DNA of 49,335 nucleotides from Clostridia bacterium (GCA_017505745.1 JAFVOP010000073.1:1-49335), one strand, 5' to 3'; shown: positions 1 through 9,316, counted from the stretch's first letter. Numbers and translations are program-made. Notes: generated by a model from the sequence alone, not told the origin.

Positions 1-120
1 ACGGGTGCTTCTTCAGCAGCCTCAACGGGTGCCTCCTCAGCAGCCTCAACGGGTGCTTCTTCAGCAGCCTCAACGGGTGCTTCCTCGGCAGCCTCAGCGG
101 GTGCTTCTTCCGCTACTTCT
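1..120 (-). repeat. 24-bp tandem repeat encoding APVEAAEE
   Basis: Five consecutive 24-base units are visible, the last diverged, and the array continues past the left edge. On the minus strand each unit encodes APVEAAEE. Copies differ mostly at synonymous positions (GAA/GAG, GCT/GCC). Upstream of it the tail is also Ala/Glu/Thr-rich. Codon-level divergence suggests the protein repeat is maintained; copy number probably varies between strains, which is inference. Confidence 0.9.
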
Positions 121-3100
121 GCAGTTTCTGCAGTTTCTGCAGCTTCTGCAGCAGCTGCTGCAAGTGCAACGTCCTCTGCGGTTACTTCGGTTTCTGCTTC
201 TGCAGTTGCTTCAGCTTCTGCCTCTGCATCGGCTACGGGAGCCGTTTCGGGTTGCTCTTCCTTCTCAAATCCGTAATCATCGGGATCGTCACTCTTACCA
301 AACAGCTTTGCGATCTTGAGTCCAAGACCCGAAATAGCCAGGCACAGAGCGAAGAAGAGTCCAACTACCCAGGTTACAAAGCGCAACAGGAACAGAGGTC
401 TCTTGATCTTGCCGGTGATGTACAGGTAGTACAGAACCGCAATGATGAGGATCAGGAGCAGGATTGCGAGCAGGATCCACAGCCACAGGAAGGACTGGGT
501 TCTGGTGATCGTGAACATTGCAAAGCTCAGGGAGTTTGCAACGGTCTCAGACCACTCCTTAAAGGTTACGTTCTTCTGGGTTGCTTCGGGATTCCCCTCG
601 CCGCTGAACAGCTTTCCGTTTACGATCTTGAAGAGCGCGATCATTGCGTCGTCGATCTCAACCGTGTAGGAAGCGTCTGCCTCAGCAACAACAAACTCGT
701 AAACGATGGTCTTGGTTGCGGAAGCATCGGAGGTGTAGGAAGCAACTACCCAGCTTGCGGGAACGGAGGTGAGAACCTCACCGATCTTCACGGTAACCGT
801 GTAAGAAGCGGTTTCGCCGTAAACGCCGGTGTATTCCGTGCCGTTGATCTTGTAGGAGATCTCCTTGGGCTCAAACTCTACCGATACGTGCACGTTGCCA
901 GCGGGCATCGTGAATGCGCCGTTTTCAACGGGAACCTCGGAGCCGTCGGCATCCTTGGTTACCACGATCTTTGCATCGTAGAATGCAGGATTGTAGTTGG
1001 TGGTATCTACGGTTACCGTTACGGTGGTTCCGTAAGCGGCCTTGCCGTTGGTGGCATCAACCGTTACGTTGTTGCCAAGGGATACGTTGTAGCTCAGAAC
1101 GGTGTCGTACTTTGCGTTGATCTTGTACGTGCCGTTTACGGCATTGGTTGCCAGCTTGGAGAGATCGTATGCTTCCCAAACGCCCATCTTGCCTTCCTGT
1201 GCGGGAACGGCAGGCTCGGTAACGAGGGTTGCATAGTTCTCAACGGTAACGTCGGTAAAGGTCTTTGCGCCAACAAACTCTACGGTGTACTTGGTTGCTT
1301 CCCAATCTGCGTACAGATACATGTTTGCAATACCAAATTCGCCGGTAAAGCCGCCCCACTCGCCTGCCTTTTCATAACCGGCGGGAACATTGGTAACGTC
1401 CTTCACAGCGGTTGCAAAGTCGGCCAGGAAGTCCACGGGCTTGTTGTTGGTGTCTGCAAGGAACGCGTTGACCTGAGACATGGTGTAGTTCTGGGTCAGA
1501 TCGTTCTGCAGCTCGCCGTTTACATAGTAATAAATGTAGAAATCAGTCAGCTCAACGGTTACGGTAACATCCAAACCGTTTTCGGTCATGATCACGCTCT
1601 CGCCGTTGTTGCGCTCTACCTCAGCCTTGCCGGGGATCTGCGAAACGATGCTTACGATCTTATAACCGGGAACTACAAATGCAAGGGTGATTCTCTCGCC
1701 GATCGGATAGTAGCCATCCTCGCTGGCGGCATTCTTCATGTAGCCGTCCACGGGATTGGTGCCGTCGGTGATCTCCAGGTTCAGGCGCGCCTCGGTTGCA
1801 ACTGCGAAATCCGAGAAGTGCATTGCATCAAACCATACGTAATTCTCACCGCCCACGGTTACCACGTCGCAGTCCACAGCCTCGCGAACACCGTTTTTCA
1901 TGGTGCGAACGCGAACGGCCTGGTAGAGCGAGTTGGCGGTTGCATTTGCATAGGGAACCTGAATGCGGATGGGAGCCTTGAAGCCCTTGGTGAACTCATT
2001 GCCGTCCACGAGGAGCTCGAAGGAGTAGAAGTCAACGCCCTTTGCCTTTGCATAAGCGGTGCCTGCGAAGGACTTGGGAGCGCCGTCAGCCGTTTCATAG
2101 CTGAAGAATACGGAATTTCTTGCATTTCCGTGGAGCTGTGCCAGAGTTGCATCCTCAAAGGTAACGAAATCGTAGCCGTCCTTTGCGGAGGAGATCTTCA
2201 GCGAAACCTTTGCCGAAGAGTTTGCACGCTTGAGCAGGTGTGCATAGTCGAGATCCAATACAAAGGCCTCGGGCATGTCACCCTTTACGGTGATGACGTA
2301 CGCGCCGTTGTTTTCGGTAACGTCATAATCTACCTCTCCGTCAAAACGGAGGAAGTAATCGGGAACGGGGGTTCCCACTACCGTCAGGTCTGCATCGATT
2401 TTGGTGCTTGCAAATACGCGACCTGCAACGCCGCTCTCGGTCTTTTCATACCAAGCAACGGTGTACTCGTCAAAGAGCAGGGGATTTACGGGAGCCGTGT
2501 TCGAAAGATCGATCTTGCCGGCAATTGCTGCCAGCTGATCTGCATACTTGCCGAGCGTGTCACCCTGTTCCATCATGATCACGCCAACCGTGTTGTCGGC
2601 CTCATCCTTGAAGGTAACCTGCACCATGTTACGGTCTGCATATACCGTGAAATCCTCTGCGGGCATCTTGGTAACCTCGTTACCGTCCGCATCGGTCCAT
2701 GCAACAAACTCATATCCGGTAACGCCGGGGTTGTTCTTGAATACGTCGAGGTCTGCGCCAACGGGCAGGTATGCCTTGAAGAGCGGGGTCAGGCCATCGC
2801 GACTCATATAGGTAACCTCATACAGGTTTTGGAAGCGAACCGTAAGGTTTGCGCCAAGAGTGATCGTGCCGCCGTTGATGCGATCAAGCAGAGCCTTTAC
2901 GCCGGAAACTGCATCGACCTTTTCAGCAACCTTATTGATCACCTTTTCCACCAGTGCCTTGGCATTGAAGGTAACCTTCTCGTCTACATTGAATACGCCG
3001 TTTTTGTCGTATGCATTACCGATGCAGATCGACATCAGCTCATCGGGGAGCTTATCGGCAATTGCGAGAACGTAGTTCTTTACCTTATTATATACGCCTT

Positions 3101-5516
3101 CCTTCTCTGCAGCCTTGTCAACTGCGATCTGGTAAAGCTCATCTGCGGTGTAGGTTTCAAGAACTGCCTTTACGTCCACACCGATCTTGGAAGCGATCGC
3201 GTTGGAGACCGTTTCGGAGATGGGAGCATCCTTTGCGCGGTCCACGATCTCTGCTGCGGAGATTGCCGAGAGATCCACGTTCAGCTTCGCGCCAACCTTG
3301 TCGAGGATCTTCTGAACGGCGGAGATCTTCTCTGCGCGGTCCACCAGATCATCGGCCTTGATCGCCAAGGTTTCGATGTACTTCATAACATCAACGCCAA
3401 CCTTGTTCTCGATCACTTCGCAAATGCGCTCCACGCTGGGAACGTTTGCTGCAGCGTTCAGCATATCATCCAGGGTCACGTCTGCGAGGTTGTAGCCCAG
3501 CTTATCGCCAACCTTGTCAACGGCTACCTGTACGTAGCTGATGTTGAGCAGTGCATTGTACAACTTGGTAGGCTCTACCGCATCCAGCAGTGCAACGATC
3601 TCCTCAAAGGTCAGGCTCTCCATCATAGCCACTGCATCGTCACCGCTGAGGGTGGGAATGGCAACCAGCTTTTCCTTGAGAGCAGCGGGAAGCTTATCGG
3701 CATCCAGCACTCTTGCATACAGCTTGGTAAGAACCGAAGGAGCGGTTACGTCCAGGGTCAGAACGCCACCGGAAATATCAAATTTATTAATGTAGGTTTT
3801 GAGAAGCGTATCAAGCTTTGCAGCTGCATTCTGCAAACGGCTCAGGTCACCCTCTACTACAAATTCGAAGGTCACGTTTTTGGTCTTCTTCTGATCGATG
3901 GTTCCGTCCACGGTGTAAACCATTTCCACGTTCATCGATACCAGCTTGCCGTCCTCGATGGATGCAAACTCATCCAGCGTAGGAATCAGCGAAGCAAATG
4001 CTTTTACAAGGTTTGCGGAGTTAAAGGCAAGCGTTTTGGTATAGTCTTCCTCAGCCACCACAAATCCGTTTACGGTAAGCTTATCCACGTTTCTCATTAC
4101 CTTATCAAATACGGTAGTGAGAACGGGGAGGACGTACTGCTTTACGTCAATGCGCTGAAGGATCTCAAACAGCTCCTTGTTGTCGAGCTCTGCAAACACG
4201 TTCCCCTCACCGACCACGTCGATCAGATCGGTTACGCCTACCACGTCAATCAGAACGTCAAAGTCAACTACGTCCTCGAGCGAAGCATCCTCGTCTGCAT
4301 CCACAGCCGCGATCACGTCGGCAACCTTCACCTCTTTAAAGAGGCCCTGCAGATCCACGCAGTTGATCAACGCGCCGTAGCCGCCAACCTCAGCTGCCAG
4401 ATGGCCAACCGAAGTGCCGTTGACAACGATATAATCCTTGGTATCCGCACCAACCATTGCCGATATACCGCCCACACTAACCGCAAAGGACACGAAGGAG
4501 GACGCCTTGATCTCACCATCAACCGTCATTGCAGGAACGTCAATGAACGAGGGGGAAAGCAGCGATTCCAGTGCGTCTGCCTTGGAAGCACCGCCTGCCA
4601 TTGCCACGGCAACAACCTTTTCTACGCTCCACGCGCCAAGCGTTTCATCGTAGTACAAAGCCTTTATGGTTGCCTCGGGCATGGGAGCGGTAGCCATAAT
4701 CAGATCCATATTCTTCTGGTTCGAATACTTCTGGAGCGTTGCCATATCTACCGTTTCCAGCAGAGCAACCAAGTTCTCGCGGGTTTCGTCATCGTTCCAG
4801 AATGCGGCATTCGTGCAATAGAAGCCGTCCAGCGGAGTGGGAGGAAGCAGCGCGGGGGGTACCATGCCGGCTTCCACCATCAGCTTGTTATAGTTTGCCC
4901 AGTGGAAGCAATCCTTCAGATCGTCCAAGGGCATATCCATCATCATGTCCTCAATTTCCTGAGGCGTCAGCAGACCCTCGGCACCGAAGAGCGCATCCTC
5001 GTTCACGTAGGTTGCAACCGTATCGGCGTTGATGTAGTTTCCTTCTACCAGAGCTGCCACGTCCAGAATCTTATCCAGATCCTCGGCTCCCAGCTCTGCC
5101 ATCAGCGCGCCAAGCTTTTCGGTGTCAGCTGCCTTGGCAAGAACGGCCAGATTCACGTAGCTGCGCAACGTGTCTACGCCGATCGCCTCCACGATCTCAT
5201 CCACGTCGAAAATCTCAAGCCAAGATCCGCGCGGGATGATCTCAAGCAGCTCGGAGACGGTAAACGCTTCCTTGAGCGCGTCCACGTCCACCGATACGCC
5301 TGCCATCAGATCCTTGAGCAGTGCGGGAGAGATCCCGTCCTTCTCCAGGATGTCGGCAATCGCGCCTGCATCCAGGGTGAGCTGCACCTTGGAGGAGGAG
5401 CCGTTGGTAGAGGCATCCACATCAAGCCATGCATCCGCAAAAACACTCATGGGCAATGCAGACACCAGAGTGAAAATGGTGAGGACAATGGCAAGAACTT
5501 TGTTGAACATCTTCAT
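1..5516 (-). CDS. Giant secreted, membrane-anchored surface protein (C-terminus beyond the window)
   Basis: An uninterrupted minus-strand frame of about 1838 codons starts at ATG 5516 and is still open at base 1. The start has GAGG 7 bases upstream. The N-terminus (MKMFNKVLAIVLTIFTLV, then a small-residue cleavage region near SVFADA) is a signal peptide. About 900 residues of Asp/Leu/Val/Ala-rich helical sequence follow, with recurring motifs such as VDVDALKE, VDVMKYIE and VDVKAVLE. Next come beta-rich segments resembling Listeria-Bacteroides (InlB B-type) repeats, for example GYEFVAWTDADGNEVTK. Two hydrophobic helices lie near bases 490-310, and an acidic Ala/Glu tail follows. I infer a cell-surface protein with a cytoplasmic or wall-proximal tail. 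No catalytic motif is visible and the function is unknown. The long open frame on the opposite strand is an antisense shadow. Confidence 0.88.
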   Translation of the reverse strand, partial: MKMFNKVLAIVLTIFTLVSALPMSVFADAWLDVDASTNGSSSKVQLTLDAGAIADILEKDGISPALLKDLMAGVSVDVDALKEAFTVSELLEIIPRGSWLEIFDVDEIVEAIGVDTLRSYVNLAVLAKAADTEKLGALMAELGAEDLDKILDVAALVEGNYINADTVATYVNEDALFGAEGLLTPQEIEDMMMDMPLDDLKDCFHWANYNKLMVEAGMVPPALLPPTPLDGFYCTNAAFWNDDETRENLVALLETVDMATLQKYSNQKNMDLIMATAPMPEATIKALYYDETLGAWSVEKVVAVAMAGGASKADALESLLSPSFIDVPAMTVDGEIKASSFVSFAVSVGGISAMVGADTKDYIVVNGTSVGHLAAEVGGYGALINCVDLQGLFKEVKVADVIAAVDADEDASLEDVVDFDVLIDVVGVTDLIDVVGEGNVFAELDNKELFEILQRIDVKQYVLPVLTTVFDKVMRNVDKLTVNGFVVAEEDYTKTLAFNSANLVKAFASLIPTLDEFASIEDGKLVSMNVEMVYTVDGTIDQKKTKNVTFEFVVEGDLSRLQNAAAKLDTLLKTYINKFDISGGVLTLDVTAPSVLTKLYARVLDADKLPAALKEKLVAIPTLSGDDAVAMMESLTFEEIVALLDAVEPTKLYNALLNISYVQVAVDKVGDKLGYNLADVTLDDMLNAAANVPSVERICEVIENKVGVDVMKYIETLAIKADDLVDRAEKISAVQKILDKVGAKLNVDLSAISAAEIVDRAKDAPISETVSNAIASKIGVDVKAVLETYTADELYQIAVDKAAEKEGVYNKVKNYVLAIADKLPDELMSICIGNAYDKNGVFNVDEKVTFNAKALVEKVINKVAEKVDAVSGVKALLDRINGGTITLGANLTVRFQNLYEVTYMSRDGLTPLFKAYLPVGADLDVFKNNPGVTGYEFVAWTDADGNEVTKMPAEDFTVYADRNMVQVTFKDEADNTVGVIMMEQGDTLGKYADQLAAIAGKIDLSNTAPVNPLLFDEYTVAWYEKTESGVAGRVFASTKIDADLTVVGTPVPDYFLRFDGEVDYDVTENNGAYVITVKGDMPEAFVLDLDYAHLLKRANSSAKVSLKISSAKDGYDFVTFEDATLAQLHGNARNSVFFSYETADGAPKSFAGTAYAKAKGVDFYSFELLVDGNEFTKGFKAPIRIQVPYANATANSLYQAVRVRTMKNGVREAVDCDVVTVGGENYVWFDAMHFSDFAVATEARLNLEITDGTNPVDGYMKNAASEDGYYPIGERITLAFVVPGYKIVSIVSQIPGKAEVERNNGESVIMTENGLDVTVTVELTDFYIYYYVNGELQNDLTQNYTMSQVNAFLADTNNKPVDFLADFATAVKDVTNVPAGYEKAGEWGGFTGEFGIANMYLYADWEATKYTVEFVGAKTFTDVTVENYATLVTEPAVPAQEGKMGVWEAYDLSKLATNAVNGTYKINAKYDTVLSYNVSLGNNVTVDATNGKAAYGTTVTVTVDTTNYNPAFYDAKIVVTKDADGSEVPVENGAFTMPAGNVHVSVEFEPKEISYKINGTEYTGVYGETASYTVTVKIGEVLTSVPASWVVASYTSDASATKTIVYEFVVAEADASYTVEIDDAMIALFKIVNGKLFSGEGNPEATQKNVTFKEWSETVANSLSFAMFTITRTQSFLWLWILLAILLLILIIAVLYYLYITGKIKRPLFLLRFVTWVVGLFFALCLAISGLGLKIAKLFGKSDDPDDYGFEKEEQPETAPVADAEAEAEATAEAETEVTAEDVALAAAAAEAAETAETAEVAEEAPAEAAEEAPVEAAEEAPVEAAEEAPVEAAEEAP

Positions 5517-5658
5517 AACAAAACCTCGCTTCTTTGTTTCAGATTCCGCATATTTCAGCGGTCAAGATTTGTCTGTTGTTTTCGCGACGGGCTTTGTTTG
5601 CTCCGAAAAGAGCATCCAAAATCCGCCACAAGGCACAATGATACCTATATTTATTGAT

Positions 5659-5687
5659 ATAATACCATTTTTGCATCGGTTTGTCAA
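5659..5687 (-). promoter_or_regulatory. SigA-type promoter of the giant surface protein
   Basis: On the minus strand TTGACA (5687-5682), a 17-base spacer and TATTAT (5664-5659) form a near-consensus promoter. The predicted leader to ATG 5516 is about 135 bases. Confidence 0.8.
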
Positions 5688-6008
5688 GGGCCTTTTCGCA
5701 TTTTCCTTCAATATTTTCACATTTTTTTCACTTTTCTTCTTCCAATCCCTCCAATTTTTGTGTACACGCCCAAAATCTGCCGCAAAAAACCGCCCGGCTT
5801 TGCAACGGCAAAGCGTCCGCGGCTCCGCCCCGAGGGGGTGCGGCAGCGCACAGCATCGAAGCGACGTGAGCGATCCAACCTCTCCTGCGCGAGCGCGAAA
5901 AGAATCAAAAGTAGGAGTTCTCCCTCCCCCTTTTTCTTGATTTTTATAATTATTCTAATTCTTGTTCTATATTATTTTTAAAATTTATTGTTTTTCGATA
6001 AATTTGTA
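5688..6008. other. Intergenic tract, no gene recognised
   Basis: This stretch separates the divergent surface-protein and DUF2975 promoters. It has pyrimidine-rich flanks around a GC-rich block (about 5790-5900). That block contains small palindromes, for example GCTTTGC-aacg-GCAAAGC near 5809 and CGCGAGCGCG near 5891. I see no frame with a ribosome site or a recognisable protein. It may be a decayed dispersed repeat or the end of a small RNA, but nothing shows this directly. Confidence 0.4.
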
Positions 6009-6037
6009 TTGACAAACGATCGGTGTTGTGATAGAAT
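6009..6037 (+). promoter_or_regulatory. SigA-type promoter of the DUF2975/HTH/DUF4173 genes
   Basis: TTGACA (6009-6014), 17-base spacer, TAGAAT (6032-6037). The leader to ATG 6217 is about 170 bases, with no recognised riboswitch. Confidence 0.75.
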
Positions 6038-6216
6038 GGCAGTACAGGAGACGGATTTGGAAATTCTTCCGACTACCGTCCCCTCTGCGCTGCCTTTGGA
6101 AACAGGCGGGCGGGGTCCTTCCGTCTTTTTCGGCAGAGCAAACCGCTTTGTCGGCAAGCCGAAGGGGTTGCGTGTCCTTCCAACCTGTAAAAAACGAAAA
6201 AGGAGTTCCGATTTTT

Positions 6217-6684
6217 ATGAAACGGCGAAGCTTTTCCATCAACGTCTCTTTGTTCCTTACCGCTCTGTTTTTTCTCGCCCTTTGCCTTCTCACGTATTTC
6301 ATCCCTCCGGTCGTCACGTCTCTGATCGACGTCACCGACAACCTCGGGTTTCGCGGAAGCATCACCGAAACCGCGCGCACGCTGGTTTTGATCGATGCCT
6401 ACGCCATGGTTGCCGTTGCCTTTGCCGCCGTGATCCTTCTCTTCCTTCTGCTCCTTACGGTGCGCCGCGGAGAGATTTTCACCGCAAAGGCCACCCGTTT
6501 GCTGGGATGCATCTCCTGGTGTTGCTTTGGAGAGGGACTTCTCTTCGCTCTGCTTACGGTGCATTTTCAGCTGGCCCTGGGCGTGGCTTTTGGCGTTTGT
6601 CTGGTAGGGCTTTGCCTGCGCGTGGTAAAGGACGCGTTGGAGGAAGCCACCCGCATCAAGTCGGAAAATGACCTTACGGTCTGA
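6217..6684 (+). CDS. DUF2975-family four-helix membrane protein
   Basis: The start at ATG 6217 is set by AAAAGGAG at 6198-6205; longer in-frame starts lie in the untranslated leader. The 155-residue product has four predicted membrane helices: SLFLTALFFLALCLLTYFI, MVAVAFAAVILLFLLLLTV, LLGCISWCCFGEGLLFALL and LGVAFGVCLVGLCLRVV. It ends in a short charged tail. This layout matches DUF2975 proteins such as B. subtilis YoaS, which are typically encoded beside a tiny Cro/C1-type regulator, as here, 9 bases downstream. The biochemical role of the family is not known to me. A membrane sensor or modulator acting with the regulator is inference from the pairing. Confidence 0.8.
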   Translation: MKRRSFSINVSLFLTALFFLALCLLTYFIPPVVTSLIDVTDNLGFRGSITETARTLVLIDAYAMVAVAFAAVILLFLLLLTVRRGEIFTAKATRLLGCISWCCFGEGLLFALLTVHFQLALGVAFGVCLVGLCLRVVKDALEEATRIKSENDLTV

Positions 6685-6693
6685 GGTGGTGCG

Positions 6694-6933
6694 ATGATTA
6701 CGATCAATTTGGACGTGATGATGGCCAAGCGCAAGATGTCGCTCGGAGAGCTTTCCGAGCGCGTGGGGATCACGCTGGCCAACCTTTCGATCCTGAAAAA
6801 CAACCGCGCGAAGGCGATCCGCTTTTCCACGCTCGACGCCATTTGCCGTGCGCTCGACTGTCAGCCCTCCGACATTCTGGAATATCTCCCCGACGAACCG
6901 GCCAACCGGTCGGACACCACACCTCACTCATGA
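6694..6933 (+). CDS. Small Cro/C1-type HTH regulator (YozG-like)
   Basis: A 79-residue protein that is almost entirely one helix-turn-helix domain: the start MITINLDVMMAKRKMSLGEL, then the recognition region RVGITLANLSILKNNRAKAI, then FSTLDAICRALDCQPSDILEY. This is the characteristic short XRE family that accompanies DUF2975 proteins (YozG/YoaS type). It begins 9 bases after the DUF2975 stop and is followed 12 bases later by the DUF4173 gene, so the three are probably one transcript. It likely autoregulates this cassette. The C-terminal tail (PDEPANRSDTTPHS) looks disordered. Confidence 0.9.
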   Translation: MITINLDVMMAKRKMSLGELSERVGITLANLSILKNNRAKAIRFSTLDAICRALDCQPSDILEYLPDEPANRSDTTPHS

Positions 6934-6945
6934 AAGGAGAAGCTC

Positions 6946-8604
6946 ATGAATCAACATCCGAATCAACCGCAGGGTCCGTCCTCTTTTCAGACACCGCCCT
7001 CGCAGCAAAACCAACCAAGCTCGCAAAATCCCTATGCGGATACGCTCAGCCGGATCCAAGGAACCTTCTTTTACGGCCAACCCGCGCCTGACCGACGCAC
7101 GGTGTATTCCCTGCCGGACTCGGTCTTTGCCTGGAGCTCGATTGCCGTCGGGTTTCTTTTGATCCGCGCGCTGCCCGTTTGGAAACACCCGTTGGGTGTC
7201 ATGTTGGCGGTCTGTCTGCTCTTCGGATTTGGCACCGCCTATCTCGCGCTCTCGCATCTCCGCCCGAGCCGCTCCTCCCTTTTCTTTGCCGCCGTTGCCT
7301 GCGCCTTTTCGCTCGGATTGCTCACCAACGCCAACGTTGGCGCGCATCGCCTCCTGTTTTTCTTCCTGGTCTGCGCGTTTTTCTACTACGTGTATTGCGC
7401 AAGCGGTCTTTCGGGACCGATCCTCGGCGGTGAGCACCGTCTGTTGCATCTGTCTTACGCGGTGTTCGGGTTGCCCGTTTGCTCGATGCACCATCTGTTC
7501 CAGGCCCTTCCGATCCGCAACAAGCGCGGCGTTTCCTCGGTGATGCGCACGGTGGGCTGGGCGCTGCTCGGCATTGCGGTTGCCGCGATCCCCACCGCGA
7601 TCGTTACCCTGCTGCTTTCCTATGACGAGCAGTTTACCGACCTGCTCGAATCGCTTTTTTCCTTCTCGTTTGATGGCGTATTTGAGTTTATTGGCGATCT
7701 GATCCTCGCGTTTTTGGTTGCCATCGTTCTTTTCGGCGCGCTCTTTGGAGCAAAGCAACGGCAAGAAAAAAACGGGGGCAAGGAGCAGTCCTTCCACTCC
7801 GTCAACTGCCACGTGCTGCCAAAGGCGCTGCTTTGCGCCGCCGTTACGCCGATCCTGGGCGTATACGCCATCTTTTTTGCCTCGCAATGGAGCTACTACG
7901 TTTCGGCATTCACCCATCAATTGCCCGAGCAGCTGACCTACGCCGATTACGCGCGGAGCGGATTCTTTGAGCTCTGCTGGGTCAGCGCGATCAACGCCGC
8001 GATCCTGCTCCTGTTCCACCTGCTCATTTCCCGCAAGCCCGGAGAAAGAGGCATTCTGCGCGCGATCTATTCGGTGCTTTTCTCGCTTGCAACGCTGATC
8101 CTGATCGCCACCGCGCTCTCAAAAATGCTGCTTTATATCGATTCCTACGGCCTGACGCAAAAGCGCGTTTACGCCTCGCTGATCATGCTGCTGCTTGCCG
8201 CCTGCTTCCTTGTGACGCTTCTGGCACAGTTTCTCCGAAAGCTCCGCATCGTTCCCGTGATCCTCGTGCTGTGCCTCGTCTTTTTCGGGCTTGCCACGGT
8301 ACCGAACGTGGACGGGATGATCGCCTCCTATAACGTGGACGCCTATCTTGCAGGGGACCTTCCGAGCGTGGACGTTGCCACCGCGGCCTCCTACGGGGAG
8401 GCATCGGTTCCCGCCCTCTGTCGCCTGTACGGGCATCTGGATGCCCTTGACACACCTACCGATGACGAGCGTGCGCTTTTGACAGAAACCGAGGCTGTCC
8501 TGGCCGACTTTGCCGCCGCGTTTGCGGAGGAGGAGACGGGATTTTTCGGCTTCAACATTCCCCGCGCACGGGCGCGGAGCCTGCTTCAGGACTTTAACAA
8601 GTGA
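6946..8604 (+). CDS. DUF4173-like polytopic membrane protein
   Basis: 552 residues. A Pro/Gln/Asn-rich cytoplasmic N-terminus (about residues 1-45) is followed by roughly twelve hydrophobic helices and a soluble C-terminal segment (about 450-552). The C-terminal sequence has NVDAYLAGDLPSVDVATAASYGEASVPAL, reminiscent of the tails of DUF4173/DUF4153 proteins. It starts just downstream of the HTH gene with GAAAGGAG at 6937-6944. DUF4173 genes often sit beside DUF2975-HTH pairs, which supports the call. No transport or enzymatic motif is visible, so substrate and activity are unknown. Confidence 0.75.
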   Translation: MNQHPNQPQGPSSFQTPPSQQNQPSSQNPYADTLSRIQGTFFYGQPAPDRRTVYSLPDSVFAWSSIAVGFLLIRALPVWKHPLGVMLAVCLLFGFGTAYLALSHLRPSRSSLFFAAVACAFSLGLLTNANVGAHRLLFFFLVCAFFYYVYCASGLSGPILGGEHRLLHLSYAVFGLPVCSMHHLFQALPIRNKRGVSSVMRTVGWALLGIAVAAIPTAIVTLLLSYDEQFTDLLESLFSFSFDGVFEFIGDLILAFLVAIVLFGALFGAKQRQEKNGGKEQSFHSVNCHVLPKALLCAAVTPILGVYAIFFASQWSYYVSAFTHQLPEQLTYADYARSGFFELCWVSAINAAILLLFHLLISRKPGERGILRAIYSVLFSLATLILIATALSKMLLYIDSYGLTQKRVYASLIMLLLAACFLVTLLAQFLRKLRIVPVILVLCLVFFGLATVPNVDGMIASYNVDAYLAGDLPSVDVATAASYGEASVPALCRLYGHLDALDTPTDDERALLTETEAVLADFAAAFAEEETGFFGFNIPRARARSLLQDFNK

Positions 8605-8697
8605 AGCTGATCCCACCGTTTTGGCCTGTTCATCCGAAAAAACACGCAAAAAAGTCGCAAAAATTTCAAAAAAGTTTCATTTTTTTATAAAAAGGGG

Positions 8698-8726
8698 TTG
8701 CAAACCCAAAAAAAGTGTGGTATAAT
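8698..8726 (+). promoter_or_regulatory. Promoter of the rimP-nusA-infB operon
   Basis: TTGCAA (8698-8703), 17-base spacer, consensus TATAAT (8721-8726). Transcription should start near 8733, giving a leader of about 100 bases before rimP. Confidence 0.85.
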
Positions 8727-8752
8727 ACACCGTGTAATGGATAGTAGATTGG

Positions 8753-8785
8753 AGAGTGGGTTGAGCAAATCCACTCTTCCTTTTT
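8753..8785 (+). promoter_or_regulatory. Terminator-like hairpin in the rimP leader
   Basis: AGAGTGG (8753-8759) pairs with CCACTCT (8771-8777) over an 11-base loop, followed by a pyrimidine run (TCCTTTTT). A second small stem (TGGAG/CTCCA, about 8785-8800) follows. The position in the 5' leader of a nusA operon suggests attenuation or NusA feedback; this is inference. Confidence 0.6.
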
Positions 8786-8836
8786 GGAGAAAGCACTCCA
8801 AACGATCTCTCACAAAGAAAGGACCCGGAGCCTGCT

Positions 8837-9316
8837 ATGATGAAAAAAAGTAACGGCGGCATCGTGGGCGCGGTCAAAAAGATTGCGGAGCCCCTTGCCG
8901 AAGAACTTGGCTACTTCCTTTGGGACGTGGAATACGTCAAGGAAGGCGCCGATATGTACCTGCGCATCACCATCGACAGTGAGGAAGGCATTACCCTCGA
9001 CGATTGCGAGCGGATGCACCGCGCGATCGACTCTCTGCTCGACGAGGCAGACCCGATCGACGATGCCTACCACCTGGAGATCTCCTCCCCCGGCATTGAG
9101 CGCGATCTGAAAAACGAGATGCAGATCAACGCCTGCGAGGGCTGGGACGTGGAGGTGCGGCTCTACGCGCCGATCAACGGCTCCAAGAGCCACCTTGGCG
9201 TGCTGGTGGGTCTGGACGAGGAAAACAACGTGGTGATCCAAACAGAGAGCGGAGAGGAACAGAAATTCCCCCGTGCATCGGTCGCCTCGCTCAAAACCAA
9301 ATACGATTTCGACTGA
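8837..9316 (+). CDS. rimP: Ribosome maturation factor RimP
   Basis: 159 residues, normal for RimP, which binds the pre-30S particle and promotes S12 incorporation during small-subunit assembly. Diagnostic features are the N-terminal alpha/beta domain (LGYFLWDVEYVKEG), the central LEISSPGIERDL signature and the C-terminal SH3-like barrel (GWDVEVRLYAPINGSKSHLGVLVG). GGAG at 8827-8830 serves ATG 8837; an adjacent ATG at 8840 is also possible. It is the first gene of the operon with nusA, rnpM, ylxQ and infB. Confidence 0.95.
   Translation: MMKKSNGGIVGAVKKIAEPLAEELGYFLWDVEYVKEGADMYLRITIDSEEGITLDDCERMHRAIDSLLDEADPIDDAYHLEISSPGIERDLKNEMQINACEGWDVEVRLYAPINGSKSHLGVLVGLDEENNVVIQTESGEEQKFPRASVASLKTKYDFD

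Noticed and set aside
1-120. Possible CRISPR-like array at the left edge
   Set aside because: The 24-base units are directly adjacent without spacers and keep the reading frame of the surface protein, so it is a coding tandem repeat.
252-5657. Very long plus-strand open frame (1801 codons) over the left end
   Set aside because: It is exactly antisense to the surface-protein frame, has no ribosome site and its product lacks any domain or sensible composition. Biased codon use on the minus strand keeps it open.
5785-5900. Possible small protein or structured RNA in the GC-rich intergenic block
   Set aside because: Short palindromes are present but no consistent frame, ribosome site or recognised RNA motif supports a gene call.
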